Shown here: piece by piece, positions 1 to 7,992 of the stretch
How the letters are laid out: each line of letters starts with the position of its first letter
Position numbering within the stretch: position 1 is the first letter of the stretch
Origin: JAICSD01 sp035637115
GTDB taxonomy: Bacteria; Acidobacteriota; Vicinamibacteria; Vicinamibacterales; 2-12-FULL-66-21
Assembly: GCA_035637115.1 (NCBI GenBank)
Contig: DASPXV010000114.1
Coordinates: 4,306 to 68,305 of the forward strand
Length of the DNA stretch: 64,000 nt
Direction of reading: 5' to 3'
Translations under genes and position numbers: made by a program
The notes under the pieces: generated by a model
What the model saw: the letters and a program-made list of their open reading frames with translations, nothing else
Database searches by the model: none
Told to the model about the DNA's origin: nothing

Positions 1-543
1 CAGTTGACGAGTTCGCGCGTGGCGGGCGCCGGGCTGATTGAGGCCGGGACTGGCGAGTTGAATGCCGCCGCGGCGGTTGCGCTGGTGGCTCGCAACAGAG
101 TTCCGGCGCTCAGCATCGCTGACGAAACCGTGACGCCCGCGGGGCTTGTCTACATTGTCAAAGACGCGTCAACGATGATCGCCGCTTTTGGAAGTGCACC
201 GGCTTATTCGTTCAGCTCGCTCGACCCGGCAAACGAACTCCAATTCGACCATTCTGCAGCGAACTCGGTTGTCTGGACTGATTCAGTCGTTTGGACTGAT
301 TCAGTCGTCTGGACCGACTCGGTTGTCTGGACAGACTCGGTCGTGTGGACGAATTCAGTGGTTTGGACAAATTCGGTGGTCTGGACGAACACAGTCGTTT
401 GGACAAATTCCGTGGTCTGGACTGATTCGCTCGTCTGGACCAATTCGGTGGTCTGGACGAACTCGGTAGTCTGGACGAACTCAGTTGTATGGACGGACTG
501 CGTCGTCTGGACGAATGAAGCCAATATCACGGATCCCGTTTAA
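1..543 (+). CDS. S8 subtilase, C-terminal part with Trp hexapeptide repeats (5' end outside window)
   Basis: The reading frame enters from the left edge, so only about 180 C-terminal residues are seen. The first part (GAGLIEAGTGELNAAAAVAL) matches the last conserved helix of secreted subtilases and aligns with SQGAGEINAAGAIALAKAI of the subtilase at 6178-7992. About 60 residues later come 14 hexapeptides of the form S-V-V-W-T-(D/N), then a short tail ending in DPV. The catalytic triad is outside the window. The family is inferred from the paralog; enzymatic function cannot be checked here. GC is about 48-52%, much lower than most of the window. An HD-GYP gene follows, the same pairing as in the second copy of the locus. 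Confidence 0.75.
   Translation, partial: QLTSSRVAGAGLIEAGTGELNAAAAVALVARNRVPALSIADETVTPAGLVYIVKDASTMIAAFGSAPAYSFSSLDPANELQFDHSAANSVVWTDSVVWTDSVVWTDSVVWTDSVVWTNSVVWTNSVVWTNTVVWTNSVVWTDSLVWTNSVVWTNSVVWTNSVVWTDCVVWTNEANITDPV
265..516 (+). repeat. 14 tandem 18-bp units coding S-V-V-W-T-D/N
   Basis: Fourteen in-frame 18-bp units each encode (S/T/C)-(V/L)-V-W-T-(D/N). Trp is invariant, positions 2-3 are almost always Val-Val, and the last residue alternates between Asp and Asn. Third codon positions vary (gtt/gtc/gtg, act/acg/aca), so selection acts on the peptide rather than the DNA. The pattern resembles a repeated beta-strand or solenoid module, but no characterised family is recognised. Confidence 0.95.
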
Positions 544-552
544 CTGCTGCTA

Positions 553-571
553 GTTGCGGTCAAACCGCAAC
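553..571 (+). other. Hairpin abutting a Shine-Dalgarno
   Basis: Perfect 8-bp inverted repeat GTTGCGGT / ACCGCAAC with a CAA loop, 9 bases after the subtilase stop. No T-run follows, so it is not a standard terminator. A GGAGG motif starts directly after it (572-576), so the stem could influence translation initiation or protect the transcript end. Confidence 0.5.
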
Positions 572-580
572 GGAGGACTC

Positions 581-607
581 ATGCGCATCATCGTTTGGGC
601 CGACTAA
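581..607 (+). other. Possible 8-codon leader peptide MRIIVWAD
   Basis: ATG at 581 lies four bases after GGAGG, the best ribosome site in this spacer, yet the frame stops at TAA 605-607 after MRIIVWAD. The HD-GYP start at 639 has no comparable ribosome site. It may be a leader peptide with translational reinitiation, or the remnant of an older start. Confidence 0.25.
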
Positions 608-638
608 GCGTTACGAGCGAGTTCGCTCGCGACACCTT

Positions 639-3020
639 ATGGCCACAGGACGTTTTCGCGATCTGCCCCCCTCCACACGTGCGTACATCGCTGTTGTGGT
701 GGCGGCCGGCTCTTTCACGGTCGTCCAATCATTTGTGCAGCTTTATCTGCACAACATTGGTTGGAGTTGGACGATCTTGGCCGTGCTCACGTTGGTCAGC
801 GGCTCCGCGACAGTCAACCTGCCATCGCTCCCTGCCACGGTCTCCGTGTCGGAAACCTTTGTCTTCAGTTCTGTACTCTTGTTCGGGCCCGCCGCGGGAA
901 CTCTCACTGTCGCACTCGACGCTCTCATCATTTCGTTCTGGTCATTCCGTCAGGGGCATCGAAACTACAAAATCATTTTCAACGTCTGCGCAGTTTCATT
1001 GGCGTTATGGTTCGCGTCTCACATCTATTACGCTCTTTCGCCGTACGGGCCGCTCTACCTCGCAGAAAAGAGCATCAAAATACAGACAGTGTTATGGCCG
1101 CTTCTGGCCTTTACCGTGGCGTACTACGCCATGAACACCTGGCTGATTACGCTAGCGATCGCGCTTGAGCGGCGCGCATCACCGCTGGGGATCTGGCGTG
1201 ACAATTTTATTTGGATTGCGCTCAATTACTTTGGCGGCGCATCGGTAGCAGCGTTACTGGTCAGTTACACGAGAGAACTTGATTACACGTACCTCTTAAT
1301 CATTGTGCCGCTCCTAGTAGTTCTGTACTTCACGTTCTCCACTTCCATGGGAAGGGTCGAGGATCAAAATCGCCATTTGAGCCAACTGAACACGTTGTAC
1401 ATGTCAACGATCGAGACGTTGGCAATGGCGATCGACGCAAAAGATCAGATCACACATGGACATATACGTCGCGTTCAGTTGTATGCGGTAGGCCTAGCGA
1501 AGTCGATGGGAGTTAGTGATCCTGCGCAAATCCGCGCGATTGAGGCCGCCTCGTTGTTGCACGACATGGGAAAGCTGGCTGTCCCAGAGTACATCTTAAA
1601 TAAACCTGGCCCGCTCACGCCCGCCGAGTTCGAAAAAATGAAATTGCACGCCAGCGTTGGCGCTGACATTCTCTCGGCAATCGACTTTCCATATCCTGTT
1701 GTTCCCATTGTTCGTCATCACCACGAAAACTGGGATGGAACGGGTTATCCAGACAAGATCGCGGGCTCTGATATCCCGATTGGTGCTCGCATACTTTCAG
1801 TTGTTGATTGCTTCGATGCGTTGACATCCGACCGCCCGTACCGCCCCAGACTCTCCGACAAGGAAGCGCTACGCATCCTTCATGAGCGTCGTGGGTCTAT
1901 GTACGACCCCCTTGTGGTTGACACGTTTACGCGCGTGCACACAACAATCGCACCTGAAGCAATGTCACACGCCCCTTTGTCCTCACTCCGGGCAATAACA
2001 GAGGCCGCTGGCTCTCCTCCCGCGGTGATAGAAACTCGCGCTACTCGATTTGAGGAAATAGCGGCCAGCAGCGACGAGATGCTGACTCTCTTTGACTTGG
2101 CCCGCACGCTCACGGCGAGCATGGGAGTTCAAGACGGAACCGAACTGATCGCTAAGCATTTACGCCGGCTTATTCCGTCTTCGGCGTGCGTCTTCTATCT
2201 GTATGACACAGACACCGATGAATTAGTCGCGACGCACGCTTCGGGCGAGCACGCAGCTCATATCAAGGGATTGCGCGTGCCGAGAGGACAGCGGCTCAGC
2301 GGCTGGGTGGCTGCTAATCGCCAGACCATCCGCAATTCTGATCCCGTGCTCGATCTCGGTGAATCGGCTCGAGCGATGACGCCGAGACCTCGAAGTTGCT
2401 TGGCCACACCGCTGATCTCTGGAAAGGCGCTCGTCGGCGTTCTTTCCCTTTACTCATCGAACAAGGATGCCTATTCCGAAGATCACCAGCGGATCATCGA
2501 AGTTGTCGCGCGTCAGGTTTCCGGTGCGATTTTGGAAGCGCAGAGAGCTGAGAAGGTTCGATCTCGTTCCTTTAAAGACGAGACGACGGGATTGCCAAAC
2601 CTGCGTCATCTGCTGGAATTTATCGAGGCTCAGCTGGCGGACGACAATCGACGTCATCCCTTTTGCTTGATTACCGTCCGATTTGATGTCGGTACATCGT
2701 CTAGCTTAGACAGCGCCACAGAATCCGTCGTAACCGCAACGAGGCGCGGGCTGCGACCTGCGGACTTGTTGTTTCGATCTGGCAGCAGCGAATTAGTTGC
2801 GCTGCTTCTGAACACGGAGCGCAGTTCTGCTTCGACAATTGCCATACGAGTTGAGTCCGCACTCCAAGGGCTGAAATCCGATGGCGTTCTCACTTCGAGC
2901 CATTTAGGATTGGCGTGTGCTCCTATAGATTCAGTCGAGGCCGAGCGATTGCTCGGTATCTCTAGAGAGCGTGCAGCGGGCGACGGCAACTCCGAATTCC
3001 CCCCGGAAGCGATTCACTAG
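639..3020 (+). CDS. Membrane HD-GYP phosphodiesterase with GAF and degenerate GGDEF domains
   Basis: 793 residues. Residues ~15-235 form several hydrophobic segments (membrane sensor). The HD-GYP domain (~250-420) has the metal-binding LLHDMGK, the RHHHENWDGTGYP signature and VVDCFDALTSDRPYR, as in active cyclic-di-GMP phosphodiesterases. A GAF domain follows (~475-620). The C-terminus (~630-770) starts like a diguanylate cyclase (DETTGLPN) but has SGSSEL where GGDEF is expected, so cyclase activity is unlikely. It is a paralog of the 8622 protein (STIETLAMAIDAKDQITHG against STVETLAMAIDAKDQVTHG), with ~52% GC against ~68% at that site. The start at ATG 639 is chosen because the membrane region follows at once; no strong ribosome site precedes it. 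Probably hydrolyses cyclic-di-GMP; the signal is unknown. Confidence 0.88.
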   Translation: MATGRFRDLPPSTRAYIAVVVAAGSFTVVQSFVQLYLHNIGWSWTILAVLTLVSGSATVNLPSLPATVSVSETFVFSSVLLFGPAAGTLTVALDALIISFWSFRQGHRNYKIIFNVCAVSLALWFASHIYYALSPYGPLYLAEKSIKIQTVLWPLLAFTVAYYAMNTWLITLAIALERRASPLGIWRDNFIWIALNYFGGASVAALLVSYTRELDYTYLLIIVPLLVVLYFTFSTSMGRVEDQNRHLSQLNTLYMSTIETLAMAIDAKDQITHGHIRRVQLYAVGLAKSMGVSDPAQIRAIEAASLLHDMGKLAVPEYILNKPGPLTPAEFEKMKLHASVGADILSAIDFPYPVVPIVRHHHENWDGTGYPDKIAGSDIPIGARILSVVDCFDALTSDRPYRPRLSDKEALRILHERRGSMYDPLVVDTFTRVHTTIAPEAMSHAPLSSLRAITEAAGSPPAVIETRATRFEEIAASSDEMLTLFDLARTLTASMGVQDGTELIAKHLRRLIPSSACVFYLYDTDTDELVATHASGEHAAHIKGLRVPRGQRLSGWVAANRQTIRNSDPVLDLGESARAMTPRPRSCLATPLISGKALVGVLSLYSSNKDAYSEDHQRIIEVVARQVSGAILEAQRAEKVRSRSFKDETTGLPNLRHLLEFIEAQLADDNRRHPFCLITVRFDVGTSSSLDSATESVVTATRRGLRPADLLFRSGSSELVALLLNTERSSASTIAIRVESALQGLKSDGVLTSSHLGLACAPIDSVEAERLLGISRERAAGDGNSEFPPEAIH

Positions 3021-3029
3021 CGTTTCCCT

Positions 3030-5753
3030 ATGCTGCACGATCATCCCTTAGGTTCGTTTGTAGAAACGTTTCAATCAGGTCGCTTCAGGGAAGCGCTGGA
3101 TCAACTGAATGCGCGTAGACATGAGTTACAGAGAGCGAATGGCGTTTTGGTGGCCTCGATAGAGGCGGAGCTAAATCTAAACTCTGGATTTCTGTCGGCT
3201 GCGGAACGCGCCGCGCAAAAGCTGCTCCGTGAAACTCACGACGCCTCAATTCAGGCATCAGCTCATCGGATTTTGGCCGAGATTGCTGCCAATCAGTTGG
3301 ATTTTGAGACCAGTCTGGCGCAGTACCGGAATGCACGCGCGATTGCTCGGGGGGCCGCAACACCCGCGATCATCGCGAGTATCGAGCTAAGTTATTGGGG
3401 ATGGTTCGCAGGTGTCTTGCCATTCGAAAGTGCCAAGGCGGAGTTCGCGGAGGTGCGCAAGGCTGTCGCTCGAAGCGCTCGGCCACATCATCGGGCAGAG
3501 CTTCGACTGTGCGCAAGCCGGACAGAAGCTCGGAAAGGGGCCCTGGTCGAAGCGCGCAGGCACTGGCAGGTTGCTTCAAAGCTGCTCGAGGAAGAACCTA
3601 ACCTGAAACTTCAGTCCCAGTTATATCTTGATGGCTGCATGATCTCGCTGCTCAACGGTGATCTGCAGGCTGCGTACGAGCACGCGAACATTGCATCAAG
3701 TTTTGGCGAAAGAGCCGGGTACTTACGATCGTCGGTCGGTGCGATGATCAACCAAGCTCACGTCCTACACGCCACCGGCGATTTGAGCGCTGCGATGCAT
3801 GTTGCTGAACGTGCTGTGGACCGCTGCGGAGAACACCGCCAGTTGGAGGTGGCCGCGCTCGATTGTCTCGCGAATGTGCTGTTGTCAAGAGGAGACGTCG
3901 CCGGTGCAGATCGAGCGTTCGACAAAATCGCCCATCTGCGTCCGGATCATGGAACGCGACTGGCACCGCACTGGGACGTACTTTCGGAGCTGTCTTCCAG
4001 AATTTCACTCGCCAAGCTTAAAGAGCGGCATTCCGACAGGGATGCTCTCGTCCTGCAAGGGATAGCTACTGCGAAACAAAGTCGAGACATAACGTGGCTG
4101 ACGCGCATGCAGCTTGAACTAGCACAATCACGACTTAATGCCGGAGATACCGAAGGTGCCGTTGAGCCGCTTGGCGCAGCGGCGTCGCTTGTTGAGCCTT
4201 CGCCTGACTTGATCGCAAGGACGGCAGCAACGCGAGCATTGGCCTCATTAAAGCTCGGCGAGAAAAATGCTGCAGTCTCGGCATATCAGCGGAGTGTCCG
4301 AATTGCAGAAGCTATTGGAAGTAGTGCGCTGGCAGCCGATCTGGCGAATGACTGCCGCACTCTCGATTGCGAGCCGACGATTGCTGGACTCGACGACGCG
4401 GTCGCGCTGATCGAGCTGGCGGGGTATCCCCACGTCCTGGCGCGCGAGACATACGCGCTCCTCGAAATCTCCAGCGCCGCGCACGCGATCGCGCTCGTCG
4501 CGCGCGGGGAGGCAGGCGTCCGCAGCGTCACGACGTCCGCGTGGAGCGAGGCCGACGCGGTCGCCGCAGCGCAGGACGCGGGCGAGCGGCTAAGGATCGT
4601 GTGCGGCACGCATCGCGATGAATCGTGGGAAGTCATCGCCGACCTCAAGGCGGGCCTGAACGACCGCTGCACCGGCGTCGCGATCAAGAAGCTCGTCGAC
4701 ACTGCCGTCACCCTCGATAAATACCGGCGCGAGGAGAAACAGCGCGCGGCGCTCTGGCCGGCCGACACCCTGGAGACCGACGGCGGTCTGTGGGTCTCCG
4801 AGCAGATGACCGAGCTGCTCTCGATCGCGAAGCGCATCGCACCATCCGACATCACGGTGCTGCTCACCGGCGAGACGGGAACCGGCAAGGAAGTGCTCGC
4901 CCGCGCCATTCATCGCGCTTCCGGACGCGGCGCGAAACCGTTCGTGCCGTTCAACTGCACCGCCGTCCCGCGCGAGATGCTCGACAGCCAGCTGTTCGGC
5001 TACCGCAAGGGAGCGTTCACCGGCGCCAACGACGCGTTCGACGGCGTCATCCGCGGGGCAGCCGGCGGGACGCTCTTCCTCGACGAAATCGCCGAAATCG
5101 GCCCCGAGCTGCAGCCGAAACTCCTCCGCTTCCTGGAGACCCACGAGGTCCACGGCCTCGGCGAGTCACAACCCGTAAAGGTGGACGTCCGCGTGATCGC
5201 CGCGACCAACGCGGACCTCGAGACGCTGGTCTCGGACGGGCGCTTCCGCGAAGACCTGTTCTACCGGCTGAACGTCGTCCGTCTCAGGCTCCCCCCGCTG
5301 CGCGAGCGCCGCGAGGAGATCCCGCCGCTCATTGATCATTACCTTCGCACCGCGGCGGAGGAACAGAAGAAGGGGCGGCTGACGCTGGACGACGAGACGC
5401 TCGAATATCTGGTGCTCTACGCCTGGCCCGGCAACGTGCGCCAGCTCGTCAACGAGATCAGACGCGTTGTGGCGTACGCGGATCCCGACAGCATGATCAC
5501 ACCGGCGCTGCTGTCGCCGGAAATCCAGGCGTCACGCAAGACCGTCCGCGTCCGCCCCGACGACGAGCCGGAGATCCGCGTCCGGCTCGACCAGCCGCTG
5601 AACGATGCGATCGAAGCGATCGAACGCATGATGGTCGTACGCGCGCTCGATCGCGCCCACGGCAATTACGAGAACGCGGCACGACTCCTGGGAATTTCTC
5701 GGAAAGGACTGTTCCTCAAGCGACGCCGATGGGGGATGCAGCGCGCGTCCTGA
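3030..5753 (+). CDS. Sigma54 activator with N-terminal TPR-like helical region
   Basis: 907 residues. The first ~430 form TPR-like helical repeats without a receiver domain. The AAA+ domain has Walker A GETGTGKE (~614), the sigma54-contacting loop GAFTGA (~660), Walker B GGTLFLDEIAEI (~679) and the arginine-finger region FREDLFYRLNVVRL. A Fis-type helix-turn-helix ends the protein (NYENAARLLGISRKGL, ~879-895). It should therefore open sigma54-RNA polymerase promoters from upstream sites. The gene begins 9 bp after the HD-GYP gene. GC jumps from ~47-50% to ~68-70% near codon 440, between the TPR and AAA+ parts, so it looks like a recombinant of two sources. Palindromes and a -24/-12 promoter lie just downstream. 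Confidence 0.93.
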   Translation: MLHDHPLGSFVETFQSGRFREALDQLNARRHELQRANGVLVASIEAELNLNSGFLSAAERAAQKLLRETHDASIQASAHRILAEIAANQLDFETSLAQYRNARAIARGAATPAIIASIELSYWGWFAGVLPFESAKAEFAEVRKAVARSARPHHRAELRLCASRTEARKGALVEARRHWQVASKLLEEEPNLKLQSQLYLDGCMISLLNGDLQAAYEHANIASSFGERAGYLRSSVGAMINQAHVLHATGDLSAAMHVAERAVDRCGEHRQLEVAALDCLANVLLSRGDVAGADRAFDKIAHLRPDHGTRLAPHWDVLSELSSRISLAKLKERHSDRDALVLQGIATAKQSRDITWLTRMQLELAQSRLNAGDTEGAVEPLGAAASLVEPSPDLIARTAATRALASLKLGEKNAAVSAYQRSVRIAEAIGSSALAADLANDCRTLDCEPTIAGLDDAVALIELAGYPHVLARETYALLEISSAAHAIALVARGEAGVRSVTTSAWSEADAVAAAQDAGERLRIVCGTHRDESWEVIADLKAGLNDRCTGVAIKKLVDTAVTLDKYRREEKQRAALWPADTLETDGGLWVSEQMTELLSIAKRIAPSDITVLLTGETGTGKEVLARAIHRASGRGAKPFVPFNCTAVPREMLDSQLFGYRKGAFTGANDAFDGVIRGAAGGTLFLDEIAEIGPELQPKLLRFLETHEVHGLGESQPVKVDVRVIAATNADLETLVSDGRFREDLFYRLNVVRLRLPPLRERREEIPPLIDHYLRTAAEEQKKGRLTLDDETLEYLVLYAWPGNVRQLVNEIRRVVAYADPDSMITPALLSPEIQASRKTVRVRPDDEPEIRVRLDQPLNDAIEAIERMMVVRALDRAHGNYENAARLLGISRKGLFLKRRRWGMQRAS
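4320..4390. other. Sharp base-composition breakpoint inside the sigma54-activator gene
   Basis: Counting G+C in 60-base lines gives 30/60 from 4081 and 28/60 from 4261, but 41/60 from 4381 and 42/60 from 4441. Sampled lines to the left stay near 48-52%; those to the right are mostly in the high 60s. The frame is intact across the change, which suggests homologous recombination within the gene rather than an assembly join at a gene edge. Confidence 0.75.
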
Positions 5754-5822
5754 AAACCAGCCAGCGCTGGACGGCCGACCTCGTCAGGGTGACCGAAAAC
5801 TCACGATAGCTGCTGAAGCCGC

Positions 5823-5903
5823 TGTCTCACGATCGATCACACTCGCAGAAACCCGAGTATTTCCGGGGTCCCGTCCTGAGACATGGAATCTCACAATGAG
5901 ACA
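5823..5903. promoter_or_regulatory. Candidate activator-binding sites (TGAGACA/TGTCTCA)
   Basis: TGTCTCA lies at 5823-5829 and TGAGACA at 5877-5883 and 5897-5903; the last two are 20 bp apart. Within this run TGAGA (5877) and TCTCA (5889) form an inverted repeat, and TCTCA-CAA-TGAGA (5889-5901) forms another. Inferred to be upstream activating sites for the adjacent Fis-type activator; no binding data are available. Confidence 0.45.
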
Positions 5904-6148
5904 CGAACTGGGATTCGGCGGAGCCTGCCGCCGCGGGAACCTCACAACGCGCGCTGGATGGGAAGCAGTCAGTCGTACACATCACACGGTCGCACATGGG
6001 CGCACACCACGTTTATGTAGACGAACTGACAATCCTGCAGCACAGTTAGCGGTCGCTCGCACCGATCTGTGCGCGCACGGCACCTTTTCCACCGTCTCTC
6101 GAACGTCTTCGATGTAACGCCCAGACGAAATCGTTAGCACAGCCGTAT

Positions 6149-6164
6149 TGGCGTGTTGATTGCT
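6149..6164 (+). promoter_or_regulatory. Sigma54 (-24/-12) promoter
   Basis: TGGCGTGTTGATTGCT has GG (6150-6151) and GC (6162-6163) exactly 10 bases apart and closely matches the TGGCACG-N4-TTGCW consensus. The start site would be near 6174-6175, only a few bases before ATG 6178, so the transcript would be almost leaderless. Confidence 0.6.
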
Positions 6165-6177
6165 CAATGCGCCAGTC

Positions 6178-7992
6178 ATGCGATGGCGTCCCCAGATCGG
6201 CCTGCTCCTCGTCATAGGGTTTTGCGCAGTCGCCACCAGCGGCGCGACAGCAGTCAAAACTGCCGCGGCCGCACGCGCGGCTGACGCAAAGCTCGATCAC
6301 TACCTCCGCGCGCTCGATAGCGCCGCCGCACGCCCGGATCGCGTACGCGTAATCCTCGCGACACGCGCGGGCGCACGGGATCGCGTCAAGGGCGCACTCT
6401 GGCGCGCCGGCGCCGCGATCCTCTCTGAACACGACATCATCGACGCGGTTACGGCGGAAGTGCCCGCCGGGCGTCTGCGCGGGCTGGCGGAAAGCGAGGA
6501 CGTGCTGCACGCGTCGGTCGATGCCGTCGTCGTTGGAAGCCTTACGACAGCCACGGTGCCGACGCTTTCGGAGAACATGCTGAAGCCAACGCTGGGCATC
6601 GACAATTCGACCGAGGTCGGGAAAGACGTGGGCGTGGCGGTCATCGACTCCGGCATTGTCAACCACGACCAGCTGCCGGTCGCCACGTTCTACGACTTGC
6701 TGAGCAGCTCAACGAAGACGGTCAAGCCGCTGGACGGCTACGGCCACGGCACACATGTGGCCGGCATGATCCGGGCGAAGGACGACAAATCGGACGCACG
6801 GTAGCGCAGCCTCGCGCCGGCGTCACGCCTGATCGGTCTCCGGGTCCTCGCATCGGATGGATCCGGATACACCAGCACGGTGATCGATGCGATCGAATTC
6901 GCGATCGCCAACAAGGCCAAGCTCAAGATCGACGTGATCAATCTCTCGCTCGGCCATCCGATCTACGAATCGGCGACGACCGATCCGCTGGTGATCGCGG
7001 TCGAAAAGGCGGTCGCCGCCGGAATCGTCGTAGTCATCGCCGCCGGGAACGAGGGGATGAACCGGCAGACTGGAGAGATCGGCTACGCCGGCATCAGTTC
7101 TCCCGGCAACGCGCCGTCCGCCATCACAGTAGGCGCCGCGGACACCAAGAACACCGAAACGCGCCTCGACGACGAGGTGGCGCCGTTCAGCTCACGCGGG
7201 CCAACCTGGTACGACGGCTATGCGAAACCGGACGTCATCGCTCCGGGACGGCACATCGTCTCCTTCATGGCGAAGGACAGCAGCCTCTATAGGAGCTACC
7301 CCGCCTGGTATGTGAACGTCGCGACGCGGACCTACATGACGCTCAGCGGCACGAGCATGGCTGCGGCGGTCACGAGCGGCGTCGTGGCCGACATCATTGC
7401 GGCGAGCCGCAACGCCAACGGTGGCCGGACGCCGACGCCGAACACGGTCAAGGCGATACTGGAGTGGACCGCAGGGCAGATTCCGAACGCGGACACGTTG
7501 TCGCAGGGAGCCGGCGAGATCAATGCTGCCGGCGCAATCGCCCTGGCGAAAGCCATCGACTTGAGCGTCCCGGTTTCGTCCTGGTGGCTTTCTGGCGGAG
7601 TAACGACCACGACGACGCTGTCTAATGGAGACGTGATCAATTGGGCGCAGCGACTCGTCTGGGGAGATCGTCTCGTGTGGGGCGACTACATGTATTCGAA
7701 CGATCCCGCATGGGCGCTGCGAGTGGTGTGGGGCGATCGGCTCGTATGGGGAGACCGGCTGGTGTGGGGCGACGTGAACGACAGCGTAGTCTGGGGCAGC
7801 CGTCTCGTATGGGGCTCGCGACTGGTCTGGGGATCGAACGTGCTCGCGTACGACGCCGGCGGGTCACTGCTCTACGGCGATCAGATTGACTGGCAGAACG
7901 TCACGGCCGATCGGCTGGTATGGGGATCGGTCGATGGCTCTGGCTCCGCCGGCGCAACGCTCGCCGGGACGCAGTGGACGCCCGTCTTCTGA
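6178..7992 (+). pseudogene. S8 subtilase with in-frame TAG at 6802-6804
   Basis: Start ATG 6178 gives a signal peptide (RWRPQIGLLLVIGFCAVATSGA). An inhibitor-I9-like propeptide follows (~50-120), then the catalytic Asp (VAVIDSGI, ~157), His (GHGTHVAG, ~190), the oxyanion-region VINLSLGHP and Ser (SGTSMAAAV, codon 7354). The same frame is open on both sides of a single TAG, after KDDKSDAR and before RSLAPASRLIGLRVL. Subtilases usually have Tyr-Arg-Gly-Val-Ala-Pro here, so TAG most simply replaces a TAC or TAT Tyr codon. The stop separates Asp and His from Ser. The C-terminus carries nine (L/V)VWG(D/S) units. It is either a fresh nonsense pseudogene, a readthrough gene or a sequencing error; the flanking frames show no other damage. 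Confidence 0.8.
7651..7929 (+). repeat. Nine R-L-V-W-G-D/S hexapeptide units
   Basis: Units of the form (R/S)-(L/V)-V-W-G-(D/S) occur in blocks of 2, 3, 3 and 1, separated by short non-repeat linkers such as YMYSNDPAWA. Spacing is again 18 bp per unit, and the Val-Trp core matches the repeat at 265-516, while Gly replaces Thr after Trp. Synonymous variation (ctc/ctg/gtg) indicates selection on the peptide. Confidence 0.93.

Larger units (their letters stand above)
5754..6177. other. 424-base intergenic region, probable sigma54 regulatory region
   Basis: No convincing gene. The segment lies between the sigma54 activator and the second subtilase. It contains the TGAGACA-type palindromes at 5823-5903 and a -24/-12 element at 6149-6164. 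The part between ~5910 and 6145 shows no clear secondary structure or coding potential. Its layout (distal sites about 250-325 bp upstream of the promoter) is typical of sigma54-dependent control. Confidence 0.6.

Noticed and set aside
265..516. Regular repeats considered as a CRISPR array
   Set aside because: 18-bp units are contiguous with no spacers, and they code a conserved hexapeptide in frame.
5754..6148. Possible tRNA or small RNA gene in the 424-base spacer
   Set aside because: No cloverleaf arms or intrinsic terminator were seen; palindromes fit regulator sites better.
6802..6804. TAG as pyrrolysine or programmed recoding
   Set aside because: No recoding element was recognised, and relatives have Tyr at this position, one base change away; nonsense mutation or sequencing error is simpler.
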